Origin: an uncultured Peptoniphilus sp.
Lineage (GTDB): Bacteria; Bacillota; Clostridia; Tissierellales; Peptoniphilaceae
DNA: 64,000 nucleotides
Direction: 5' to 3'
Assembly (NCBI RefSeq): GCF_946222045.1
Contig: NZ_CAMILN010000001.1
Span: forward strand, 1 to 64,000
Shown here: in pieces, positions 54,518 through 63,091 of the stretch
How the letters are laid out: each line of letters opens with the position of its first letter
Numbering within the stretch: the first letter of the stretch is position 1
Notes under the pieces: generated by a model
What the model saw: the letters and a program-made list of their open reading frames with translations, nothing else
Databases searched by the model: none
Told to the model about the DNA's origin: nothing
Translations under genes and position numbers: made by a program

Positions 54518-54786
54518 TGTGATTCTTTTAATTTTAACAAGCTTATAGTTTTTTATGACTTAATAAATTATTAGGGTTTTTTTCTTATCTCTAAGTCAAT
54601 TATTTTTTATGACCTTATAAATTTCTATCACTTAATATATTTTTATCACTTCATATTTCTTTATAACTTAAGATTTTCTCATTACTTCATATATTTTTAT
54701 CATTTCATAATTTCTTCTCAAGTCATAAAATCTTATCACTTTATATTTTTTTAAACTTATAAATATTTACAAGTTTCAAATTTTAC
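54518..54786. repeat. Array of degenerate 18-bp repeats (array 4)
   Basis: About 15 units, the most uniform in 54608-54751. Examples: TATGACTTAATAAATTAT (54554), TATGACCTTATAAATTTC (54608), TATCACTTAATATATTTT (54626), TATCACTTCATATTTCTT (54644), CATTACTTCATATATTTT (54680), TATCATTTCATAATTTCT (54698), TCTCAAGTCATAAAATCT (54716) and TATCACTTTATATTTTTT (54734). It lies between the citF terminator and the T-box leader. Unit consensus here is TATCACTTCATATATTTT, a variant of the other arrays in the same orientation. Confidence 0.75.
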
Positions 54787-54788
54787 GC

Positions 54789-54815
54789 AAAAAAGAGAGG
54801 CTCTTGCCTCCCTTT
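54789..54815 (-). terminator. Terminator of the citSDEF operon
   Basis: GAGGC-TCTT-GCCTC stem with flanking pairs just past citF; on the minus strand six T follow. Confidence 0.75.
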
Positions 54816-54839
54816 CATTAGTATGGTTATATTTTATTT

Positions 54840-56387
54840 TTAAGCTTCCTTCTTAATTACATCGATTATAGAACCATCTCTGTATTCTACAACTGCAACT
54901 ACTTCGTCAGAGAATTCAACTTCTTCAGGTTTACCTGTAAGTTTTTCTGCCATTTCTTGTAGTTCTTTGATGTTCTTAAGTTCAATTCCAGCTTTTTCGA
55001 ATTTTTCGATTAAGTCTTTTCTCTTTGGATTTACAGCAATACCGTAGTCAGTACAAATTACGTCTACAGCTTCGCCTGGTGTACAAACTGTTGTAACCTT
55101 GTCTTTGACAATTGGGTTTCTTGATCTTACAAGTGGTGCAAGTATAAGTGACATTTCTGCACCAGGTGCTGTATCTTGGTGACCACCAACTGCTTGGTTA
55201 ATAACTCCGTCTGATCTTGTCATTACGTTTACGTTGAAGTCAGTGTCAACTTCAAGAGCTCCAAGTAATACAAAGTCTAGAGTGTTAACTGCAGGTGTTG
55301 GGTTGTTAGGGTTTGCATAAGAAGATGCAGTTTGTTCAAAGTGTTTTTTGTTTTCACGGATTGATCTTACTGCGTCAAGGTCAAAGGATTGTGTATCATA
55401 GATACCGTCGATAAGACCTTCTTCAAGCATTGTCACCATATAGCCAGTGATTCCACCAAGGGCCATTGATGCCTTGATGTCATCCTTCTTCATTTCTTCA
55501 CGAAGAAGTTTTGCAACTGCAAGAGTTGAACCTGCTGCTCCAGTTTGGAATCTAAAGCCGTCCTTGTAAAGTCCAGAAGCCTTGATTGCCTTAACTGCGT
55601 TGTTGGCAATTAATAGGTCACGAGGGTTGTCGTTAAACCTAATTGATCCAGAAACAATTCCCTTTGGATCTCCAATTGCGTCAACTTCTACAACATAGTC
55701 AACATACATCATGCCAATTGAAGCAGGAATATTTGGGAATGGTACAAGGTTGTCTGTAATTGCAACTACACAGTCAGCGTACTGTGCATCAACAATTGCA
55801 TAGCCAAGTGATCCACAAGCTGCCTTTCCTTCTCTACCATTTATGTTTCCATATTCATCACATGCTGGTGCTGCTAAAAAGGCAACGTCAATGTGAAGTT
55901 CCCCATCTTCAATTGCTCTTGCACGTCCACCGTGAGAACGGATAATGCAAGGTTTTTTAAGGATCCCTTGTGAAATTTTTTCTCCAAGTTCTCCTCTTAG
56001 TCCAGATGATTGAATTCCAGTTATTACACCTTGTTCAATTAGTGGGATTAACTTGTCGTGACATGGTGAAAGTGATGATGGAGCAAGAGTTAGGTCCTTG
56101 ATTCCCATATCAGCAATAACTTGCATTACCATATTTACAACATAGTCACCATTTCTTAGGTGGTGGTGGAAGGAAATTGTCATTCCGTCCTTAAGTCCAC
56201 TCTTCTTAACAGCTTCTTCAATAGAGCCTAGAAGTTTTTTCTCGTCCCTATTTCCGTATCTAATTTTTGGAGAAGCCTTTCTTTCAGTTCTAAGATATTT
56301 GCCTTCGCCTTTGAAAGGAACAAGTTCGCCAATGCCTTCAAGGGATTCAGGGATATCTCTTCCTACTGCGTTTTTATTATAGTTCAT
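54840..56387 (-). CDS. citF: Citrate lyase, alpha subunit (citrate CoA-transferase)
   Basis: 515 residues, usual length. It exchanges acetyl on the ACP thioester for citrate. Recognised by FHHHLRNGDYVVNMVM, SGLRGELGEKISQG, RSHGGRARAIEDGEL, CGSLGYAIVDAQYADCVV and the C-terminal CTDYGIAVNPKRKDL. The ATG at 56387 follows AAGGAGG by six bases (a TTG one codon earlier is too close). It overlaps citE by 11 bases and ends the operon. Confidence 0.95.
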   Translation of the reverse strand: MNYNKNAVGRDIPESLEGIGELVPFKGEGKYLRTERKASPKIRYGNRDEKKLLGSIEEAVKKSGLKDGMTISFHHHLRNGDYVVNMVMQVIADMGIKDLTLAPSSLSPCHDKLIPLIEQGVITGIQSSGLRGELGEKISQGILKKPCIIRSHGGRARAIEDGELHIDVAFLAAPACDEYGNINGREGKAACGSLGYAIVDAQYADCVVAITDNLVPFPNIPASIGMMYVDYVVEVDAIGDPKGIVSGSIRFNDNPRDLLIANNAVKAIKASGLYKDGFRFQTGAAGSTLAVAKLLREEMKKDDIKASMALGGITGYMVTMLEEGLIDGIYDTQSFDLDAVRSIRENKKHFEQTASSYANPNNPTPAVNTLDFVLLGALEVDTDFNVNVMTRSDGVINQAVGGHQDTAPGAEMSLILAPLVRSRNPIVKDKVTTVCTPGEAVDVICTDYGIAVNPKRKDLIEKFEKAGIELKNIKELQEMAEKLTGKPEEVEFSDEVVAVVEYRDGSIIDVIKKEA

Positions 56388-57276
56388 CAATATCCTCCTT
56401 CTTTAGCACTCCACTTGCAACTGCAAGGTCTAGAACTCTTTGTGCACCAGCTATAACTGGATAGTCAACCATCTTGCCGTCAACTGTAATAACTCCAGAT
56501 CCTTTTCTTTCAGCTTCCTTAGAACCTGCAATAATACGAAGTGATTTCGTAATATCTTTTTCAGTTGGTGTATAAACTTCATTTACAACTGCAATTTGTT
56601 TAGGGTGGATAACAGATTTACCATCAAATCCTAAGTCCTTAATAAATTGAACTTCTTCCCTAAAAGCATCCATGTCATCAAGGTTTGTGTTAACTGTATC
56701 GAAGCAAGCAATGCCTGCGTTTCTTGCAGCTAAAACAATTTGACTTCTTGCTGCAAAAAGTTCCCAACCATGAGATGACCTTTGAGTCTTTAGGTTAGTA
56801 ACATAGTCAGCTGCTCCAAGGGCAATACCCATCATTCTTGGTGATGCCTTTGCAATGTCAACTGCGTTAATAACTCCAGTTGGAGATTCAATAGCTGCCA
56901 TCATTAGAGTTCTACCTTGGCATCCCATTTCTTCTTCAACTTCAGTTATGATTTCATCTACATCAATAACATCTTGTGCAGTTTCTGACTTTGGTAGTCT
57001 AATTACATCTACCCCAGCCTTAACAACTGCCTTAATATCTTCACGTCCATAAGGTGTATCAAGGGCGTTGATTCTTACAACAACTTCAGTATCTCCGTAG
57101 TCTAAAGTTTTTAGTGCATTGTAAACTAAAAATCTTGCCGCGTCTTTTTGATTTATACTCGTAGCATCTTCAAGGTCGATCATAATTGAATCAGGACCAT
57201 AGATGTGAGCATCAGTGATGTTTGCAGGGTTGTTACCTGGAAGAAACATCATTGTTCTTCTTAATCTCTCTTTCAA
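56377..57276 (-). CDS. citE: Citrate lyase, beta subunit (citryl-ACP lyase)
   Basis: 299 residues, HpcH/CitE TIM barrel. It cleaves citryl-ACP to acetyl-ACP and oxaloacetate. Motifs: RTMMFLPGNNPANI, IMIDLEDAT, VVVRINALDTPYG, AAIESPTGVINA and FDGKSVIHPKQ. The start is a TTG (57276-57274) behind GGAG. It lies between citD and citF. Confidence 0.95.
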   Translation of the reverse strand: MKERLRRTMMFLPGNNPANITDAHIYGPDSIMIDLEDATSINQKDAARFLVYNALKTLDYGDTEVVVRINALDTPYGREDIKAVVKAGVDVIRLPKSETAQDVIDVDEIITEVEEEMGCQGRTLMMAAIESPTGVINAVDIAKASPRMMGIALGAADYVTNLKTQRSSHGWELFAARSQIVLAARNAGIACFDTVNTNLDDMDAFREEVQFIKDLGFDGKSVIHPKQIAVVNEVYTPTEKDITKSLRIIAGSKEAERKGSGVITVDGKMVDYPVIAGAQRVLDLAVASGVLKKEDIDEL

Positions 57277-57280
57277 AATA

Positions 57281-57562
57281 TCAGCTCCAATTATATTCTG
57301 TGCTTTCAGCTGCTCTAAAACATGCTGCTGCTACTCTTGCTTTAATTGTGTAGTCCAAGGCACCCTTGTCTACTGCAGTAAGTTTCGCATTCTCTACATC
57401 TAATTCTTTTAAAGTTTCTCTTATAACTTTTTCAATTTGTTTACCAAATTGTTTCTTTACTGAACTTTCTAGTTCAATAGATATGCCTTCTCCATCGTCA
57501 ACAGTGATTAAAATATCATTTGACTCAAGAGTTCCGGCCATAGCTTCTTTCTTTAGTTTCAA
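57281..57562 (-). CDS. citD: Citrate lyase acyl carrier protein, gamma subunit
   Basis: 93 residues, normal for CitD. The prosthetic-group attachment serine is Ser14 in MAGTLESNDILIT. The start is a TTG at 57562 behind GGAGGG. The ORF can be read from 57595, but those residues (MERSCRLGGI) overlap citS and the ribosome binding site. CitG and CitX make and attach its 2'-(5''-phosphoribosyl)-3'-dephospho-CoA group; both are encoded 2-4 kb upstream. Confidence 0.92.
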   Translation of the reverse strand: MKLKKEAMAGTLESNDILITVDDGEGISIELESSVKKQFGKQIEKVIRETLKELDVENAKLTAVDKGALDYTIKARVAAACFRAAESTEYNWS

Positions 57563-57578
57563 AAAAATCCCTCCTAGT

Positions 57579-58868
57579 CTACATGAGCGTTCCAAAGAGT
57601 ATTGATCCTATAACAAGTATTATTCCTCCACCAAGTCTTGATGAAAGTTGTGCATAAGAAATTAAGTCCATTCTGTCAGCTGCTCCAAGAACTGCCAAGT
57701 CACCAGATCCACCTCTGTTAGCCATACATAGGCCTGCTGTAACAGCAGAGTCAACAAAGAAGAAACCTACAAGGTGTCCAACAAGTCCTGAACCAATAAC
57801 AGCACCAACAATAATTAAGAATGACATAACAACATTACCAAAAGTGATAGCATCTCTAAGTTCAATTAAGTCAGTTTCAACACCAACACCAACCATAATT
57901 AAGATTACAATGTTTTTTGTGAAGAAAGATTGAACTTCCTTTGCAGCTTGTCTAAGTGATCCTGGAACAAGTCCAAGTCCATTAGCAAGAGCAACAATAA
58001 TAATCATAAAGGCAAATGGGTGAATTGGAACTGAAGGAACAAGTGGATCCCAAACCTTATCAGCTACAAGTCTACCTAATTGATAGAAAGTAAGACCCAT
58101 TAAAATTGCTCCGGCGTAGTCCTTTAATTGTGTAGTAAACTTTTCTTCTTTTTGTTCAATTTCAGGAGCAGATCTCATAAGAGTTTTCTTATCTCCTGTA
58201 AGTCCTGGTTTACTGCTTCCAAGTTTATTTAAAATACCACCAGCAATAATAGCAAAGATATTAGCAATTGTAAGAATTGAAATAGCAAAGCCATAGTAGT
58301 TTGCAGCTGCATCTCCTGTAACCCTTTCATAAATTTGACTTAGAGGAACAGCACCTGCACCATTACCTCCACCCATTACAGGAAGAACGTATTTTAAAAT
58401 AGTGTTAGCTGGTGAAACTCCAAAGAAAAGTCCACCAATAATACCAAGAATGGCAGCACCTAAAACTCCACCAAGAATTGCTGGAATATATCCTGCAAAA
58501 GACTTGATCATTAGGTCTCTATTTAGTCCAAGAAGTGAACCAGAGATAAGCATAATGATGAAGAAGTTTAGTAGTCCCATTGGTTTTGAGTTAACAGATG
58601 AAATAAGTTCTACATATTCTTCTGGGATAACATTTAAATAAACTAAAACTGCTGAACCCAAGAAGGCAAGAACAAGTCCACCACCAACATAAGTGTTCCA
58701 AATTGGAATTCTCTCACCAATTTCATATAAAATAATACCTATTGCGAACATCAGTGCAACTCCGCCCGCTAAATCCTTAGACAAAACTCCCAAGTAAGTT
58801 GCTATAAAAACTATTATTGATAAAACCAATAACATTGGAAGATTAAGTCCAAAATATTTTTTCTTCAT
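57579..58868 (-). CDS. citS: 2-Hydroxycarboxylate (citrate):Na+ symporter, CitS type
   Basis: 429 residues with about eleven membrane segments. The two re-entrant loop signatures of the 2HCT family are present: VMGGGNGAGAVPLSQIY near 165 and MCMANRGGSGDLAVL-like (CMANRGGSGDLAVLG) near 390. The family carries citrate or malate with Na+. As first gene before citDEF, citrate is the likely substrate. Start behind AAGGAGG. Confidence 0.9.
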   Translation of the reverse strand: MKKKYFGLNLPMLLVLSIIVFIATYLGVLSKDLAGGVALMFAIGIILYEIGERIPIWNTYVGGGLVLAFLGSAVLVYLNVIPEEYVELISSVNSKPMGLLNFFIIMLISGSLLGLNRDLMIKSFAGYIPAILGGVLGAAILGIIGGLFFGVSPANTILKYVLPVMGGGNGAGAVPLSQIYERVTGDAAANYYGFAISILTIANIFAIIAGGILNKLGSSKPGLTGDKKTLMRSAPEIEQKEEKFTTQLKDYAGAILMGLTFYQLGRLVADKVWDPLVPSVPIHPFAFMIIIVALANGLGLVPGSLRQAAKEVQSFFTKNIVILIMVGVGVETDLIELRDAITFGNVVMSFLIIVGAVIGSGLVGHLVGFFFVDSAVTAGLCMANRGGSGDLAVLGAADRMDLISYAQLSSRLGGGIILVIGSILFGTLM

Positions 58869-58968
58869 AGAAAAAACCTCCTTTTTAACTATAATACCCT
58901 AGAAAGGGCTTCTTATTCAAGATGCTAAAGGGCTGATTCTAGCAATCTTAGGCATATATAAAATTGTT

Positions 58969-58989
58969 ATTATAACAAATTTAATTTGT
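58969..58989 (-). promoter_or_regulatory. citS promoter with palindromic operator
   Basis: Minus-strand TATAAT (58974-58969) is the likely -10. Immediately upstream lies a perfect palindrome ACAAATT-T-AATTTGT (58975-58989), where a repressor or activator would meet RNA polymerase. No regulator gene is next to the cit operons. Confidence 0.5.
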
Positions 58990-59068
58990 AACAAGACTTC
59001 TATCCAACTAATTAATTTGGTGCAAATAGGAAGTTTCTTACAATTTTCTTAGTAATTTATTACAAAAA

Positions 59069-59099
59069 AATAAGAGATCTATCAATAAAATCTCTTATT
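59069..59099 (-). terminator. Terminator of citGCX
   Basis: AATAAGAGAT and ATCTCTTATT pair around an 11-base loop; seven T follow on the minus strand. Confidence 0.75.
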
Positions 59100-59127
59100 G
59101 AAAATTTGTAAAATTGTCATTATCTTT

Positions 59128-59664
59128 CTAAGACTTATGTGCCTGGTCTAAGTCTTCTCTAATAATCTCCCTAACCTTTTCTTCAAGTTCTCTTATATCG
59201 TGTCTTTCTTCCTTTATACAGGTCCTTGCTGTGTCGCCGCAAATTATGCACTTTCTCTCGGGAAGTCCCAAGGATGATCTTGAGATTTGTGAGAAGTCCT
59301 TGTCGTAGATATCAAGGTCTAAGAGCCTTCCTCCTATGGATGCTTCTTCTACTTCCATCATAAGTTTTTTTATTTCTCTTCCGTCGCCGTTTAGGACTCC
59401 TATATATTCCATGCCTGTGATTAAATTTTCGTAGTCTTCAAATAATATTTTTATTTTATTTTCTTCTAAAAGTTTTTTAATCTTTTCTATATATTTCTTG
59501 TGAAAGTCCACAGCTTCTTTAAAGTTTTTGTCTTCGCCAGGAATGTTTAACATAAAGGAAAGGACTGGCGCCTCATATTTTTCTGTAAGATCTTTTATCT
59601 TGTAGTATCTTTTTTCCTTGGCCTCGAGCATCCTGTTCATGGCAAGTATTTTAGAGTCTATCAT
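59128..59664 (-). CDS. citX: Apo-citrate lyase phosphoribosyl-dephospho-CoA transferase (CitX)
   Basis: 178 residues. It attaches the prosthetic group made by CitG to the serine of CitD. Family marks are LSFMLNIPGEDK, GGRLLDLDIYDKDFSQISRSSLGLPERKCIIC and a Cys/His-rich end (ICGDTARTCIKEERHDI). It overlaps citC by 14 bases. AGAGGAT precedes the ATG. Confidence 0.92.
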   Translation of the reverse strand: MIDSKILAMNRMLEAKEKRYYKIKDLTEKYEAPVLSFMLNIPGEDKNFKEAVDFHKKYIEKIKKLLEENKIKILFEDYENLITGMEYIGVLNGDGREIKKLMMEVEEASIGGRLLDLDIYDKDFSQISRSSLGLPERKCIICGDTARTCIKEERHDIRELEEKVREIIREDLDQAHKS

Positions 59665-60643
59665 TTATTATCCTCTGTCCTTCTTCTGACTTTAGGGCCT
59701 TAACTGTGGCTTCTGGCAAAAATTTGTAGGCTTCTTCAAATTTTCTTTCTTTTAAAAGGGCCCTAACTTTTGAAGCAGAAATTATTTCATTATCCAAGCT
59801 TGTCCTTGGAATTTCAACTACTTCAACTCCATATTCTGGCAAAATTCTTTCCATGGTTTCGTTGTAATTTTTTGTCACCACGTCCTTGTCCTCGCTACCC
59901 ACAAACCTCTTTTTAATATTTAAGGCCTTAGCAAAGTATCTGCCAAATATTTTTGTATCAAGCTCTGAATAGGCCTTTAAGATAGTTTTTTCGTCCTTAT
60001 AAAAATATGTTGGGAAGGTGTTTTTTGAAATTATATAGTCATTACCTTTATGAACAATGACGTCTTCAAAATTTTCAACCTCTTCCTTTACAATCTTATA
60101 CCTAAAGTCGTAAGGGAAGGTTGATCCATCTTCTTCAACCATAAAGATGTGCAAGAAATCAGTTTGCTTTCTCGCTTCGTTAATTAAATAGAGATGACCC
60201 TTGGTCATTGGGTTGGCATTTATTACAATGCCACCAGACTCCCTATCATCTTCGATATTTTTTAATAGCTTGTGGAGTTCCTCTATCTTGTTGTCTAAGA
60301 GGGCAACATCTTCTGTCTCTTCAACTTGGGAAAAACCAAAGTCTGTAAAGATTTTAATGTTTTTTGGTTTTGAAAAGATAAATAGGTGCTTGTTGCCAAG
60401 TTCATATTGGTGGTCAAGTAGCCTTGTGATTATTGCGTTGGTTATTCCCATGCCTTGGTAGGCCGGGTCAATGGCAAAGCATTTTAAGACTCTTCCTGCA
60501 CAAGACCCTGTTCCAACAATTTTTTCGCCATCAAAGGCAGCAAGAGTGTAGTCCACGTCTCTCTCATAGTTTATATCAAAGTCTTCCAAGAATTTTTCAA
60601 TATTCTTTTTTTCAAATTTCATAACTTGTCTGTAATCAATCAA
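59651..60643 (-). CDS. citC: [Citrate (pro-3S)-lyase] ligase
   Basis: 330 residues. It acetylates the prosthetic group of citrate lyase with ATP and acetate, activating the enzyme. An N-terminal GNAT-like part (about 1-115: CFAIDPAYQGMGITNAIITR) is followed by a nucleotidyltransferase domain (IVINANPMTKGHLYLINEA, then ISASKVRALL). The start is a TTG at 60643 behind GGAGG, overlapping the citG stop by 8 bases. It is in operon citG-citC-citX. Confidence 0.93.
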   Translation of the reverse strand: MIDYRQVMKFEKKNIEKFLEDFDINYERDVDYTLAAFDGEKIVGTGSCAGRVLKCFAIDPAYQGMGITNAIITRLLDHQYELGNKHLFIFSKPKNIKIFTDFGFSQVEETEDVALLDNKIEELHKLLKNIEDDRESGGIVINANPMTKGHLYLINEARKQTDFLHIFMVEEDGSTFPYDFRYKIVKEEVENFEDVIVHKGNDYIISKNTFPTYFYKDEKTILKAYSELDTKIFGRYFAKALNIKKRFVGSEDKDVVTKNYNETMERILPEYGVEVVEIPRTSLDNEIISASKVRALLKERKFEEAYKFLPEATVKALKSEEGQRIINDRL

Positions 60644-61460
60644 TGTTAGCCTCCAAGAGATAGAAATACAAGGTTAAAATCAAAAAATCGGCACAGCCTC
60701 CGGGACTTAGGTTCCTTCTCTTGTATTCTTCATTTATTTTTTGGATTTCTCTCATTCCATTTTCTTTTTCGTACAATTTGTTTTCAAGGACATAGGTTGA
60801 AGTTTCCTTTAAAAATTCTAGACCTTCAAGTCCTCCTCTTTTGATTATGTTTGAATCCTCGATAAAAGACATGAAATAAAATAGGGTGCCAGTTAGGGCG
60901 TAGTCAAAGTTTGTTTCTTTCTCAGCTTCCTTTAAGAAGTCAAGTCCCATAAGGGCCTTCTTAAATCCTTCTTCGGCCTCTTCTCTTATCCCCTTTAGTC
61001 CGTATTTTTTGTAATTTTTTTCTCCATGAGTCTCGGCCTTTTCTGTTTTTAGTTCTTCACTTATGCCACGATTTAGGTAAGCCACCCTATCAATTATTTT
61101 TTCAAAAGAAAAATTTTCTCCCCTAATTTCTATTGCAGTTCCATAGACCATTAGTCCAAGAGAAAAAATAATTCCCTTGTGGGTATTAACTCCACCTGTT
61201 GCTTCTCTCATCTTGTCTTCATAGAACTTTCCATATTCTCTTAGTTCTAAGAAGTCTTCTCCCTTGGATTTTTCTCCAAGTTCGTAGGAAATTTTGAAGT
61301 AGTCGTAGAGGACTAGGGATGATCTTAAAAAGTCCATGTAGTCCATGTCGTCGTGGGCGCCCACATCTATTAGGCTAACAAGTCCTGGCTTGGGACTCAA
61401 AGAAACTTCATAGATAAGAGCATAAGTTGCAAGTCTTGCGATTTTATCTGAATTTAACAT
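60636..61460 (-). CDS. citG: Triphosphoribosyl-dephospho-CoA synthase
   Basis: 274 residues. It joins ATP and dephospho-CoA to make the precursor of the citrate lyase prosthetic group. Visible: YEVSLSPKPGLVSLIDVGAHDDMDY, GGVNTHKGIIFSLG and the C-terminal LSPGGCADFLILTLYFY. It is stand-alone here, not fused to CitX as in some bacteria. First gene of its operon, with GGAGG before the ATG and TATAAT-like sequence upstream. Confidence 0.93.
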   Translation of the reverse strand: MLNSDKIARLATYALIYEVSLSPKPGLVSLIDVGAHDDMDYMDFLRSSLVLYDYFKISYELGEKSKGEDFLELREYGKFYEDKMREATGGVNTHKGIIFSLGLMVYGTAIEIRGENFSFEKIIDRVAYLNRGISEELKTEKAETHGEKNYKKYGLKGIREEAEEGFKKALMGLDFLKEAEKETNFDYALTGTLFYFMSFIEDSNIIKRGGLEGLEFLKETSTYVLENKLYEKENGMREIQKINEEYKRRNLSPGGCADFLILTLYFYLLEANID

Positions 61461-61565
61461 AATCCCTCCGCCTTAATTATAATAAATAAAAAAAAATTCA
61501 TCTACTTTTTTATTTTTGTGTGAGGGACTTCATATTTTTGTCGCCTGTCTTTCCAAATTTAATAT

Positions 61566-61589
61566 TAAAAAAGAGAGGTCAAGCCTCTC
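61566..61589 (-). terminator. Terminator of the mscS-DUF951-threonine dehydratase operon
   Basis: GAGAGG-TCAAG-CCTCTC followed by six T on the minus strand. Confidence 0.75.
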
Positions 61590-61656
61590 AATTTTTCTTA
61601 ATTTTAAATTGTATAATTCTTTTAAATTAATTTTAAAGTTACAATCCTAAACCCCT

Positions 61657-62865
61657 TTAAAATTGGGCGTCATTATATCTTGCCTTATAGATATAGGAAT
61701 TTTGGTTTAGGGATGTTAGGATTTCATCCTGATGGTTCTTATCCTTGGTATCAATAACTACGCTGACAATCATGGAATCAATTGTGTCGCCAACTAGGTC
61801 GATGTTTTGATTAATCTTTACTATGTTTGCCCCTTGCTTTTCAAGAAGTGCTGACATATTGGAGATTTGTCCAGGTTGGTCATCTAATTTTATCCTAAGT
61901 TCCATTCTCCTGTTAGTCTTGTAGAGTCCCTTTTCTATAACTTTTGAAACTCTTGTGACGTCTATGTTGCCACCAGAAAGAATGCAGCAAACCTTCTTGC
62001 CCCTGTAGTTGAATTTCTTATACATAAGGGCTGCAACTGTAGATGCCGCTGCTCCTTCTGTGATGATTTTGTTGTCCTCAAGAAGGGTTAAGATCGCAGA
62101 AGAAATTTCTCCCTCAGTTACAAGAACTATGTCGTCCACATATTCCTTCACCATTTCATATGTAATCTCCCCTGGAGTTTTAACTGCAATTCCATCGGCA
62201 ATTGTAGACCCACCTGTCACTGTTAGACGCTTGCCTTCTCTCACTGACTCATACATTGATGGAGAAATCTTTGTTTGGACTCCAATTATTTTTATGTCTG
62301 GATTTATAGACTTGGCTGCAAGGGCAACACCAGATATTAGTCCACCGCCCCCTATTGGCACAACTATTATGTCAAGGTCAGGAAGCTCTTCTAGGATTTC
62401 TAGTCCTACTGTTCCTTGGCCTGCAATAATTTTTTCATCGTCAAAGGGTGCAATGAAGGTGTAGCCTTCTTCTTCAGCTAATTTTTTGGCATAGGCTGCT
62501 GCGTCATCAAAGGAGTCTTTCACTAGTTCAACTTCAGCCCCATAGTTTCTTGTGGCCTTGACCTTAGAAAGAGGTGCGTGATAAGGCATGCAGATAACAG
62601 ACTTTATCCCCCTCTCACTTGCTGACTTGGCAACACCTTGGGCGTGGTTGCCTGCTGAACAAGCCACAACTCCCCTCTCTGCTTCCTCATCTGATAGAGT
62701 TGCAATTTTGTTGTAGGCTCCCCTTAGTTTAAAAGATCCTGTATCTTGTAAGACTTCAACCTTTAGGTAGATGTCTTCTCCAAGGTTTGGTGCATAAACT
62801 ACAGGAGTTTCTTTTATGTGACCCTTTAGCCTTTCTCTGGCTTCATAAACTTCCTTCACGTCCAT
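61657..62865 (-). CDS. Threonine ammonia-lyase with ACT domain
   Basis: 402 residues, PLP fold II. The PLP lysine lies in TGSFKLRGAYNK (near 50), the phosphate loop is PIGGGGLISGVAL (near 175), and CCILSGGNID follows. A single ACT domain (from about 330, MELRIKLDDQPGQISNMSALL) closes it. This is the TdcB/IlvA1-like length of many Firmicutes. It makes 2-oxobutyrate and ammonia, suiting amino-acid fermentation. The ATG at 62865 (MDVKEVYEA) has AAGGTGAG upstream; a GTG three codons earlier overlaps the previous stop. No isoleucine genes adjoin. Confidence 0.9.
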   Translation of the reverse strand: MDVKEVYEARERLKGHIKETPVVYAPNLGEDIYLKVEVLQDTGSFKLRGAYNKIATLSDEEAERGVVACSAGNHAQGVAKSASERGIKSVICMPYHAPLSKVKATRNYGAEVELVKDSFDDAAAYAKKLAEEEGYTFIAPFDDEKIIAGQGTVGLEILEELPDLDIIVVPIGGGGLISGVALAAKSINPDIKIIGVQTKISPSMYESVREGKRLTVTGGSTIADGIAVKTPGEITYEMVKEYVDDIVLVTEGEISSAILTLLEDNKIITEGAAASTVAALMYKKFNYRGKKVCCILSGGNIDVTRVSKVIEKGLYKTNRRMELRIKLDDQPGQISNMSALLEKQGANIVKINQNIDLVGDTIDSMIVSVVIDTKDKNHQDEILTSLNQNSYIYKARYNDAQF

Positions 62866-62866
62866 T

Positions 62867-63091
62867 TTACTCACCTTCTTTTTTATGATGGACGATACTT
62901 ACAAATTTATCTCCTTCTAAAATTTTTCTAACTCTCTTTTCAAAATCCATACGGCTCATCCAAACTACCCTGTCGCAGCCCAGGCATTTTAATTTCATAT
63001 CTGCACCCTTTCTTGCGATTTCCCACTTGTTTTCACCACATGGATGTCCCTTCTTTAGGGTAACTATATCGCCTAACTCATAGTAAAGCAT
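62867..63091 (-). CDS. DUF951 family protein
   Basis: 74 residues. The family pattern is clear: YYELGDIVTLKKGHPCGENKWEI and a second KCLGCDRVVWMSR. The three cysteines (HPCG, CLGC) may bind metal. Function unknown; in Firmicutes it often sits beside an MscS channel gene, as here. The ATG at 63091 has AGGAG eight bases upstream and overlaps mscS by 14 bases; it ends one base before the threonine dehydratase start. Confidence 0.9.
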   Translation of the reverse strand: MLYYELGDIVTLKKGHPCGENKWEIARKGADMKLKCLGCDRVVWMSRMDFEKRVRKILEGDKFVSIVHHKKEGE

